Assembly: GCA_010279815.1 (NCBI GenBank)
Contig: QEOQ01000487.1
Span: forward strand, 9,619 to 54,543
DNA: 44,925 nucleotides
Direction: 5' to 3'
Source of the DNA: Brachionus plicatilis
Taxonomy: Eukaryota > Rotifera > Eurotatoria > Ploima > Brachionidae
Shown: positions 10,401 through 20,445 of the stretch, one piece after another
Numbering within the stretch: position 1 is the stretch's first letter
How the letters are laid out: each line of letters opens with the position of its first letter
Notes under the pieces: model-generated
The model's input: the letters and a program-made list of their open reading frames with translations, nothing else
The model's database searches: none
Told to the model about the DNA's origin: nothing
Made by a program: the position numbers and the translations under genes

Positions 10401-13356
10401 CTAGTTTTTTTTTATTTAAATTAAATAAAAACTTAATTTTTGCATGACAATTAAATATGCAAAAACTATGTTAAAAAACAATATTATTTTTACTAATAAA
10501 TAATTTTCTAAATGGAAAGAAATTGAAAAAAAACAAATAAATTTATAGAGATTTAAATGAATTTTTTCTCTCTTAATAAAAAAGGAACATTCTTTTGATT
10601 TTTATCGGAAATTTTTTTCCAATTCTAATTAAATTTTCATCTATGCTATGGAAATTTTAAAGTTTAGTAATACTGTGAAATGATGAAAAAAATTATGAAT
10701 CATTTTTTGAATGCAAGGAAAACAAGTTAATATTTGACTTAATTAAAAGATGCTTTTTTTTATCAGAAAGTAGTATAGAAAATAATTTACGTCTTTAGAT
10801 GTTATCCATTTTCTGAGTGTATTGTTTAGATACTTTAAATTTTTGTGAAGTTTTGAATCAATGCATTCTTTTTTTGAATTTTTCTCCTTCAATATTTGGG
10901 TGAAAAATTTGGCAGCGTACCATTGCAGAGTCTCAAATGCGGGAAAACGGTATTTTTCAGGTGTTTTAAGTCGTGTTTCCAATTCATAGATTCTAAAATG
11001 TAAAATTTAAAAAACCTAATTTTTTTTTATTTAATTTTCTTCTACTTTAATTGTAAAGTGACGCTGTGTGAATGCAAAAAATTTCCACCAAAGACCAACG
11101 AGTCGCTCGGTGTGTACACCGCATGGATCCAACCACTGGGCAAGAGAATAGTATTTCCTGCTTTGAGCTCAAATTGGTAGCAATTTTTGACCCTATCTCC
11201 GAAAAATATTTCACTTTGATTTTTGAGTGTGTTCCATTGTTCGTAAAGCTTCAAATTTTCATCACTAGGCTCGATGAGATAGAATATTTTGTCGCCCTTG
11301 ACAACATGGTACCAAACAGAAGAGCCACCAAAGTCAACATGAAAATCAGTAAAGGAGCGACCAGCGCTGATCAAACAGTATTTTTGAACTTCTGGCTTAA
11401 TTATATGGTTTGTCTTGGACGCATTAAGGCTGTCCTGTTCGTCTCCCGACCACACTCCATTAGATACCCAGCTAAGCTCTTCGACTACTTTCGGAGCAGT
11501 TATGTTTTCTGTCAGCTTTGTCTTGGATATTTCAAAACTAATAAGGTTGTAAATCTTTTCTCGAGGCTCTGTTCTGAAATAGCTGTTTAGCTCTGTTATA
11601 CTCATTTGGTAAACTTCCTGACGCTCAACGTCAATTACGTCAATTGAATAATCTCCACCTTAAAATTTTAATTTTTTTTCACATTATTTTAATTTTTTTT
11701 TTGAAAGAGTTGGCGTATTTCAAAATCGAACTAGTTAGATTAAATTTTTTTTTTCTTTCATCAAATAACATTTTGTAATGAGTTTAAAAAATTTAAAAAA
11801 TTGAACATTTTTTCTAATATCATCTGCTGTTAAATTACCAGATTAAATCATCGAAAAGTTTAAAATCTATATTTTTTAAATGTTAGGGAAAATAAATAAC
11901 AAAATTAATTTTTTTTTAATTAGTCGATTTTAGACCTGCGCAAACTCTATTTAAAAATAAAATGTTTTTTTTAATTTTCACATACCGACAATATTTTCGA
12001 TTTTAGACAAATCGATTTCATCACTAGAAGGCATAGTGAAGCCCAGAGTTGACTTGTCCTCGATCAGAACGGGAGAATCAAATTTGTTTTTTTCAAAATA
12101 TTCCTTGGTCAAAATTTCCCCAGAGTGTATTTTTTTTACAATACCATTTTCAAAAGCACTTGATTTTATTAATTAAGCAAAATTAATCATTAATTAAATA
12201 AGTAAATAAAGTATTTTTTTCTGATTAAGGTTCGAGGAGAAATGATAAAAATTTTTTAATTTAAATTTTTATTTTTTCATTACAAGATTTACACAATGAT
12301 GTTCCGCTTTTTTTTTTAATTTAAGTAAAATATTGAAATTTTATCTTATTTTAAGTGAATTTAGGATTTTTTATTTTTGAAAATTTAAAAAAATTGACTT
12401 TATTTGATGTAAATTATTGTTTAAGAAAAAAATATGTGCGAAAAAATTTTGGAATTCTTTTGACCAAAATGATTATTTTTTGAAAATTTGAAAATTTTTC
12501 GTAACCAAAAATTTACGTAACTCGCCGTCTTTAATTTTTCGAAAAAAAAATTTCACGTCTCACATTTTACTTTATATAGTAGTTTTTACCATTTTTTACT
12601 AAAAAATATTTTTCTAAAAATTTTTTAAAAAAATTTTTAAAATTAAAAAAAAAAACTTCAGCACTATTTACTTGTACAGCTATTCGGCAATAGAATAAAA
12701 TTTTTTGAAAACAAAATTTAAAATAACATCACTGTGGAATTAGGAAAATGAGAAAAAAAATAAATAAATTTACCTTGGGAAATTTTTTTTGAGCAGATTG
12801 TCGACAAAAAGCTGAGTTCCTGCTTGGACAGGCTTTTAAAAAAGCTAATAAAGAATATTGGTCAGCAACAAAATGAATGTACCTTTTTGGCAGCATTAGG
12901 ATCACTATAGTCGTGTCGGTGATAATTTAGTCTTTTTTTATCTTAAAAAAATCATCAATAATTTTTTCTTTAAAAAAAGTATTTACAAATTGTTTGTCTT
13001 TGCTCGTTTCTGCATGCAGAACAAACATATGTCTCGATGTCGGCAATAAGTCTGGCGCTCAAATTGACACATCTAGGCAAAAATTAAATTTAAAAGAAGA
13101 AAATCAAAAAAATTTTATTAATTTACGGCAAGTGGAACCATTGTTCGCAGAAATCACACTGGATCATGATCTCGCCCTCGTCACAGCTCTTTCGGTCACA
13201 CAAGCAGTAGTTGGATTTTTCAGCATTGTCAGGCGGGGTCTGGGTGTTGTGGTATGGGTCGGCAAAGGGCGGATTGCTTGGTGGAGAGAGCAGCGAATCT
13301 GGTGGCGACTCGATGCCAAGCGATTTTTTGTTTTCGATCAATGCATCTACACTCAT
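7416..13356 (-). CDS. KDM7/PHF8-like: PHD-JmjC histone lysine demethylase, KDM7/PHF8 type
   Basis: Nine exons (13356-13127, 13072-12987, 12941-12883, 12832-12774, 12158-11986, 11658-11046, 10992-10791, 8203-8114, 8054-7416) give 716 residues in one frame. The PHD finger spans 50-98 with zinc ligands C51, C53, C67, C70, H75, C78, C94, C97, and Y50/M64/W73 are candidates for the methyl-lysine cage. The JmjC domain spans ~205-407: iron ligands H309, D311, H381 and 2-oxoglutarate contacts T306 and K326 sit at a constant offset from the PHF8 positions I recall. The C-terminal KKGHATTKQRLGKLLKL matches the conserved PHF2/PHF8 tail. Human PHF2 has a changed final iron ligand; here His is kept, so activity on H3K9me2/H3K27me2 is expected. 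The protein is nuclear and shorter than human PHF8. The C-terminal exons lie beyond a 2587-nt intron; the ITSKD|YYETHDYEIP junction makes the link. Confidence 0.93.
8204..10790 (-). other. Large intron 7 of the KDM7 gene
   Basis: This 2587-nt intron runs from GTAAATTATT at 10790 to TATATCAAG at 8204; most introns in the window are 45-66 nt. It is extremely AT-rich, with near-palindromic poly-A/T stretches around 9770-9900. The only coding-like segment inside is on the opposite strand at 8324-8476. The other small frames (8681-8905, 9354-9599) are low-complexity. Confidence 0.75.
8324..8476 (+). pseudogene. Unidentified coding-like segment inside KDM7 intron
   Basis: A 50-codon open frame, ending in TAA, reads LRNWFDIKLALYLAKIKLDK and continues with a basic Lys/Gly-rich stretch. 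It is preceded by TCTAAATTTTAG, which resembles a splice acceptor. Composition is more balanced than the surrounding intron. I see no start codon or upstream exon on this strand. It may be the last exon of a decayed nested gene or a mobile-element relic. I do not recognise the family. Confidence 0.35.
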
Positions 13357-14277
13357 GTCTTTTGTATCTAATTAGCTTTGACAAATAATTGAAAAAGTTG
13401 GGCAATAATTAAAGATTTTTATTTGGAGGGTGCAAAAGACGTAGAGTCTGCATGTGTGTTGGAACTTAGTTTTAGAAAATTAGAAACTATGCTTTTTAAT
13501 AAAAATATATATTTATAAGAACCAATATTTGGGTCTGCGACGTCTAGTCAAAGACTCTAGTAGAAATTTTTTATGCTAAGAAAACCATAGTTTTTTTCTA
13601 CGATTTGATTTTTGGAGTAGTTTACTATTTGGGAATTTTTTATGCTAATTAGTGCCTGGTTGTTTTAGTCTTTAGAATTTGTCATGAAAATTTTGAACCA
13701 AACAAATGGACCAAAGAGATGAGCGACAAATTGAATGATGCATGAGATCGTTTGCCAAAACAGACTTGTTCACCTGAGCAAGATATGACACCAAAGTGTG
13801 TTACGCAATTGAATTTTTATTATGCTAAATAAATTGTTATATATATATAATTTTATAAATTAGATTACAATATAAATTTATTTTATTTTTTGTTGGCTTT
13901 TATCTGAGCAAAGAAAAAAGACCTTAGATTTTTATTTATGGGACTATTTTTCTGAAACTTAATTTTAATTATTGAAAAAGATTTTTGAGCAAAAAAAAGA
14001 ATTTTATTTTATTCTGTTATTAAAAATTAAATTTTTCGGCCGCTAAAAAAAAAAAAATTTAAATTAATTCTCAAAGTACTAAAAGATAATTGATCTTTAT
14101 TATTTGAATTTTAGAACAAAAAAATTCCAGATCAAAAATTAAAAAACTCAGTGTTTTCGTTAGTTGTTTCTTTTAAAGACAATACAGAATTTTTATAATT
14201 TTGTTTAAAATAAAATGAAAGTTAAAAAGATTTTCAATTTAAAAAATGATTTATTGAAAAAATTAAATATTTTACAT
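13357..14277. other. Intergenic region upstream of KDM7
   Basis: This holds the promoter side of the KDM7 gene. The 13680-13800 segment is less AT-rich and has a short minus-strand open frame, but nothing recognisable. The string AATTTTTTATGCTAA occurs twice (near 13565 and 13635). I see no supported exon. Confidence 0.4.
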
Positions 14278-14424
14278 TATTTGGAACATGAACCATGATC
14301 CATTTACCCTTTGAAACAGTTTTGAATCTACACCTACTAACGGGATTTATATTTCTTAAGGAGACCGAGAAGTCGAACCTTACCAATGCCTGGTCATTTT
14401 TAAGTCCTGTAACACCTGTCTTTT
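14278..14424 (-). pseudogene. Degraded LINE endonuclease fragment
   Basis: After a TAA, the minus strand is open and reads KTGVTGLKNDQALVRFDFSV, then 'NPVSRCRFKTVSKGKWI'. The family pattern 'P.GISDH..V..D..V...', followed by a basic stretch ending in a KxDW/KGxW motif, marks the end of the AP-endonuclease domain and the linker of CR1/Jockey-type LINEs. The diagnostic SDH has decayed to KND here, so this is a dead relic. The flanking DNA gives no longer homologous frame. Confidence 0.5.
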
Positions 14425-16050
14425 AGGGTTGAATAAGGGATTCCATAACTAGTTTATACCTGTTACAAGTTCCAAGTTTTTTTCTCAACATTGTGAATAG
14501 TCTTTTGCATTTTTACTTTTTTAAAATTTTAATTCTAGACATTTTTGTTAAAATAAATAATAAGTAAAAGATCTTTTTATTTATTTATTTATTCATTATT
14601 AATAGAAGTTACCTCCTTTTTGGGAGAAGTAAATTTTAAAGTTTCAAAAAAAAATTGAATTATTAAGTGAGAACAAGAAAAATAAAAAATATAAAAAAGC
14701 ATTTTTAGATAATTGAATAGAACCCTTTTTATTTATAATTCTAATGAAAAAGTCTAGATTTTTCTTCTAAAATTCCAAAATTTGTTCTAAAAATCAGCTT
14801 GTAAATTCAAAGTAACACTTAAATCCTTCCTCTACCAAGTGTTTTTATTTCAATGTGTCCATTTTTTAGAAATTTTTGCACATATTGGACTCTCAGGCAA
14901 TTGGTATTATCATTCTTTTTAACCTAATAAATTAGAAAAAATGGAAAAATTAATTTTTACTGAATTAAAAAAATATTAAATGTGATTGAAAGACAAAAAA
15001 AATAGAAAAAATAAAAAGGCATTGAATGCTAAATTTTTTGACTGTTTAAATTTTTAGATAAAAAAATATAAGAATAAGAAAAACTATCAAGATTTCAACA
15101 GCATGACAAAATTCTGCTTTAGTTTTGAAATAATTTCAGACGCTGCCAAATATATATATTAATAAATTTCTATTCAAATTTCTACTAGTAAATCAATTTG
15201 CAGTGGTTGAATTTAGGTGAAACATTTAAAGTTCCAGCTTAGATTATTAAAAAATTTTAGACATTAATTGAATTAAAGTAATTGAATTTTATAAATTTTA
15301 TTTTCATATATTTATGATTTTATTTTGTTCTATATTAAAGATTAAAAATACCTCTATTTTAGGGTCACGTTTTTGTTTTTTTTAAATATACTTTTGCAGT
15401 TAACAAAACAAAATATCTAAGTTTTCTTTATTTAGTCTAATTTAAAATGAAGTTTCAATCAAACTTTAAATAACTTATAAATAAATAAAACCATTAAGAA
15501 CTTTTTTTTTTGTTAAAAATTAAATTAAACCTTGTCTAAAGGTTCAGAAATTACAGACATATAAAAATTTTTTTAAATTTAAAATTTGATTTTGCTATTT
15601 ATTTGAAAAAACAACAACTCATCAGTTTAAAAAATAATCCAAAATGTATTTAAGGAAGATAATAATTTCATATTTGAATTAAAGCAGTTTTTATTATAAT
15701 TTTTACTAATAAAATTATTTTTCTTCACTAAATAGTATTAAGGTCTCTTTTGATTAAAAATTTCGTAATGATTCTTTTTTTTGAATAAGTCTTAATCAGA
15801 AAGAATCTTGATGAACTCACAATTAATTAAAAATTAATTTTTTGTTACATATTTATTTAGAAATTTGTGGAATTCAAAAAGAATTTAGTTATAAAAAATT
15901 CCTTTATTTTTTTTATTTATTGAAGCTGCATAATCAAACCGAACATACATTAAAAAAAACGTAAAATTTATTATAGTGAACAAAAAAAATAAAAAGACAG
16001 TTTGATTATAGAACAACGAAATAGCAAAAAAATTGAGAAAAAAAATTTAT
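14425..16050. other. AT-rich intergenic region, no gene seen
   Basis: About 1.6 kb between the LINE relic and the 3' end of WDR82. It is mostly A/T runs. I found no splice-flanked open frame and no inverted repeat longer than those common by chance at this composition. Confidence 0.5.
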
Positions 16051-17275
16051 TTATTCTTCCATATTTGGCAACCAAAATATCATTTGTTGACAAGCACTGG
16101 CCATCATCATAAACTTTGGATTAAATTGAATTGATTGAATTGTTTCCGTGTGCTCCGAGTTGATAACAGCTATTTTATTTCCTTTTTCCACGCCCCATAT
16201 ATGTATTTTTCCATCTGACGAACCACTCAACACAAATTGAGAGTCGGGCGTAAATGACGCTTCCAGTGGTATGTTTTTTATATTCGAATGTCCCTTTGAA
16301 TAAGTTAATTAAAAAAATCACAAAAAAATTAAATAAATTACAGTGAATGTGTGCAAAACATTTCCATGAAATGCATCAACTAATTTTATCATCGAACCAC
16401 TTGTGGATATCAAAATGAATTTTCCGTCCGGACTAAATTTCAAGCCCGTCCATTCTATGTTCATATCTCGCGCTTCTTTTTCAATTTTAAAATTTGAAAA
16501 TGGACCCTTTGCACAGAGAAAACTTATTTTTTTTTAAAAATATTTTATTAATTAAACTAACCTTGTCAAAAGATCTAAGATCATAAAGTTTTATTGTGTC
16601 TGAGTTGATACCAGCTGCAAATATTAGTCCTTCCGGGTCGAAATTAGCCACTGGAAAGCCTGGCAAATGCATGACACCAAGACACACCGAATGTCTTAAG
16701 TCCCATAGCCTAATTGTTTGATCCAATGATCCTGAGAGAAACTTGTCATCAACTGGTGACATACAAAGAGTAACCACTCTTGGAATATTAATATAAATTA
16801 TTAAGAAAAAAAATGTATTAAATTATTTATTACTTTTTTTCATGACCTGTGTAATAACGAATGTATTTATTATCATGCAGAGATAAATATCTAATTGAAT
16901 CTTGATTTTATTTTAGTTAAAAAAATTTGAATTTTAAAATTAAAAAGTATACCATCTACTTTGGTCGAGCTGTGTATGGCTGTGTTCGATGCATGAGTGT
17001 AATGAATGAGATCAACTCCATATTTTTTGCTATTCAAACTCTTTTTTGGTCTGTTGACAAAAAATTAAAAAAAAATATTTTTTTAAATTTAAATTTAAAA
17101 TCTAATAAACTAACGTTCCAGATTGACAATCGTAAATAAATATAGATTCGTCATCACTACTAGAAATCAGAGTGTCGCCCTGGACTGAAAAATCCAGCGA
17201 ATTTATTCGCATGGTATTTTCTCGAAATGTTTTGGCAGCGCGAAAACTCTTAATGACTTGTTCGGTTAATTTCAT
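16051..17275 (-). CDS. WDR82: WDR82/Swd2, COMPASS and PP1-termination complex WD40 protein
   Basis: Six exons (17275-17115, 17050-16953, 16900-16834, 16778-16562, 16506-16342, 16293-16051) code for 316 residues; human WDR82 has 313. The start [20 protein letters not shown] lines up with the family N-terminus, as do '[17 protein letters not shown]', '[22 protein letters not shown]', '[14 protein letters not shown]' and the C-terminal 'FNPKF...[12 protein letters not shown]'. An in-frame ATG 12 codons upstream (17311) is possible but not in relatives. The protein is a seven-bladed propeller that joins Set1 H3K4 methyltransferase to Ser5-phosphorylated Pol II, and also acts in a PNUTS-PP1 termination complex. 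Introns are 48-64 nt. It lies 208 bp downstream of the cysteine-rich secreted gene, same strand. Confidence 0.96.
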
Positions 17276-17482
17276 TTTTTCTCTTATTGGTGTGTTGGTT
17301 ATGTCTCTCATTTTTTGAATTGAATATTTTCAAAATTTTAAATTTTATCTTAATAATAATTATTATTCTGTATAAAAGAAAAAAAAAACGCACTCAATCA
17401 AAATGTCTAAATAAAGTTAAATTTTGTTCAGCTTAAATAAAATACTTTATTGATAAAGTTAGCATTAAAAAAAAAGTAAAAT

Positions 17483-18057
17483 TTAAACAGCTTTGCATGT
17501 TGCTTCGGTTTGGATGATAATAAGTGGATGAAGCTGAACAGTGCCACCAGGGACACAGGTAAGACCATTATCGCATGGACAATGGAAATTGTAGTAGTGC
17601 ATATTCCAGTCAAAATGGGAACAAGTTTCACCATTTCTGCGCAATTTGGCACAATAGCTGCCGAAATGAATGTGACTACCGTCAGTGATAGCTCGTTTTC
17701 CGGTCAAATTTGGCTTTAAACAACAAGCATCTGGACCGCATTCTGCATTCGAACTGCAATGTTCGTCAAGACTATGCCAAATGTGGTGTAGACCAAATTG
17801 TTGGAAATTATCAAAAAATTCTTGAAACTGTTCTGGGGTTATCTCACCCCATTGTCTTGAAAAAAATTTTTTTTTTTAATAATTAAGAAAGTGTTGAATT
17901 CATTTACTGAATTAAGCTATTTATTGCGGATTCGAAGCCTTCTTCTTGACTTTTTACCTTCAAAAAATAACTTTATAGTTCTAATTGTTTTTTTTTAATA
18001 GACAACAGTTACTGTTGCTGTCAAAGCAATTGAGATCAGGATAAAAATTTTCAACAT
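17483..18057 (-). CDS. Secreted ten-cysteine protein, prokineticin/Dickkopf/colipase-fold-like
   Basis: Three exons (18057-18013, 17957-17908, 17855-17483) give 155 residues. Exon 1 encodes little more than a signal peptide (MLKIFILISIALTAT). A short acidic/aromatic linker follows, then a compact domain with exactly ten cysteines: C65, C71, C76, C77, C100, C110, C124, C126, C132, C152. The spacing (C-x5-C-x4-CC ... C-x9-C ... CxC-x5-C ... C) matches the pattern of prokineticins and the related Dickkopf-C/colipase fold. The prokineticin N-terminal AVIT motif is absent, and the C76-C100 loop is long and His-rich. It is probably extracellular; receptor or partner is unknown. It sits between WDR82 and EDEM1 with ~150-210 bp on either side. 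Fold assignment is by cysteine pattern only. Confidence 0.8.
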
Positions 18058-18210
18058 TTTTTTAAAAATTTCTTAGTTTAGCATTGAATCAAAAAATTTA
18101 TTGAGACAAATAAAATTTTCTTTGAGAAATTAGCACATTTTTTAAAACTTATCAAAGATATTATCAAAAAAGACCAAAAGGATAATGTTTGGAAATTTTT
18201 ATTCAAAAAT

Positions 18211-20182
18211 TTAAAACTTTTTTCTAACAAGTAAATCTGTAAGATTATCACTGAGGCCAATCATTTCAAACAATTGGTCAAAATAACTTATTTTCATGGG
18301 CAAATTATACCTCAATTTGTGTTTGTAAATATTTTTGTTTGATTCACGTGGATAATTGAAATTTTCCTGTTGATTTTCCGGTTCCAAGTGAGATTTTATT
18401 TGGTAAAGGGGTTTAATTGGAAGCATATGACCCTCGGTTGTGAACACATAGTTAATTTCTCCTTCATTATTCAAATAATTTTCTTTGTCAAAAGTTAAAT
18501 ATAAATATTTTAAAGTTTCGCTCAAAAAAAAGCTTTCCATGCGATCTTCCAATGATTTGTCCAATACATCATGCACTGTCGCAAATCCACATCTACAATT
18601 AGAAATAATAAATAATTTTTTTTTCTTATTAACATTCTTACTTTACTCTGGTTATGTTATTTAAATTTTCAATAATTAATTTGGCTGCATGCAGATAGAA
18701 AGGACTTTTTGTGGCTCGATACAAAAAATAAGTTGCCTCGGCAAACTCCGGTCTCAAAGGATAAAAGTAAATGTCAGGCAGCTTCAAATTCCAATTGAAC
18801 CTTTCGGGCAGAACCGAAAATTTTTTCCATATAGCAAAGTAGAGTGCATGAAAGCAAACAGCCTCATCTAAATCATTGTCAAGTACTTGGACACCTGAAT
18901 AGAATGCCTGCAATGAATCGATCCAGTTATTAGCGGTGCTACCAGTATTCATGTTGACATTAATATAGATCGGATGGTGTCCTTTTCCTCTCAAACACTC
19001 ACCACGGCTATACTAATTGATTAAAGCTTATTCAAGTCTAATTTTAATTTTTTAATAAAATTTTAAAACTTACCCATGTCTTAGGTATTTTTTGATCGAC
19101 TTTTTTATCTCATTGAACATATACAAGTCTTTTGGATTACCAAATAGAACAAATCCCTTACATCAACAACAAAAAAAAATTAAAAAAAATAACTTTTTAT
19201 TTTTTATTACTTTTAGCAAATATTCCAGATAAGAATCAATTCCTGCGCCCAAGCCACTCATTAAACCCTGCCAATTTCCAGTCTTTACGTTCAGCTCGTT
19301 GCCAACTAGACCAGTTGTGGGATTTTTTTTCAAAAAAATAGTCTCTGAAACAACGCGAGCCACTTTTTCATAAATTGAATCATTTAATAAATAACTTAGA
19401 GTTCCAAATTCTAACAAAAGTGAGCCTGCGCCCGATGTACATGTATGATTAAATGAGTTTAATGGTACTCCAATTTTTAGGTTAACTCTGGGATATGGCA
19501 AAATATTGAAGTCATTATTGAATGCAGTGAGTAGCCGGACAGCTAAATCGTGAGCCAAATTTAAAAATTCATTTTCGTAATTGTCAATTTTCATGTCCCC
19601 AAATGGCTGATTTGGATCTATTGTAACTAAATGTGATGATAGAAGGCTACCAATGAGCCTTATTGTTGCTTCAAATACTTGAACAGTTGAGTTTTTATCA
19701 AAATTTAAATTTTCCATCACCAACTTGCTGGCTAGTTTAAATTCACTAGAATTTCCCATCACAATCAAAGTGGTCAATGAGTCAACTAATGTCAAAAGAT
19801 AATCTCCTAAAGCATCGTTTACATTGATATTATCTGGTCGAAGGTGATCTGGACCGCGTCCACGACAATGAATTGGATCAAGCTCGTCCAGAGGATACGC
19901 ATGCTTCATATAGTTGTCATAGCCAAATGTAAACATTTCGTGAGCAAGATTTTTCAGCCGAATTCTCTCTTTTTCAGGAAAATATAATAAAGAATCATAT
20001 TCTTTAAGGGTTTCATTTGTTAACTTGAAGTAATTAAGAATGGAATTGGGCGAATTGTTCGGATTAATATCATCGTTCAACTCGGTATTAAGTTGAGAAT
20101 ACAAAGTATAATCAAGGCTAAAGGACAAAATTGGTTCCAGATAAATTAAAAAAGAGAAAAAGCTTTGAAAATTTAACTTCAT
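18211..20182 (-). CDS. EDEM1: EDEM1-type ER degradation-enhancing alpha-mannosidase-like protein
   Basis: Four exons (20182-19211, 19156-19074, 19007-18642, 18592-18211) give 600 residues; human EDEM1 has 657. A hydrophobic N-terminus ([20 protein letters not shown]) serves as signal or anchor. The GH47 (alpha/alpha)7 barrel follows: '[27 protein letters not shown]' near 90-115, '[17 protein letters not shown]', '[19 protein letters not shown]', '[11 protein letters not shown]', '[12 protein letters not shown]', '[15 protein letters not shown]', '[17 protein letters not shown]' and, at the end, '[17 protein letters not shown]' and 'VFTTEGH'. These match EDEM1 more closely than EDEM2/3, and there is no protease-associated domain. 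In the ER it trims or binds mannose on misfolded glycoproteins for ERAD. Introns are 49-66 nt; the gene starts 263 bp from the CAP-G stop. Confidence 0.94.
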
Positions 20183-20445
20183 TTTTTAATTTAAATCGAA
20201 AATTTTTATTTAGTTTTTTAAATTTTTTATGATAATAAATTTAATTTTAAATAATGATTTATACGTGTAATTAAAACACTGGTAAACTTAAATGTCTCAA
20301 TTAGACAAATTTATTGGACGTCATCATTTTTTTTTCATTTTTTAAAAAAACAATGATAAAAATAACTACAAAAATAAATTTTATTAACATTTTTTTGATT
20401 TTTTACAAATAAATTAATTTAGTTTTAATTTTTTTAAGTTTAAAT

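Noticed and set aside
10743..10790. KDM7 ending at the stop codon after LYYFLIKKSIF
   Set aside because: A GTAAAT donor lies right after ITSKD; the residues beyond are low-complexity, and the downstream exon restores the family sequence.
11072..11590. 172-residue plus-strand frame
   Set aside because: It is the antisense shadow of the JmjC exon and shows no family resemblance.
17510..17719. Plus-strand frame over the cysteine-rich gene
   Set aside because: It is antisense to an exon with signal-peptide-linked, cysteine-patterned coding sequence and has no homology.
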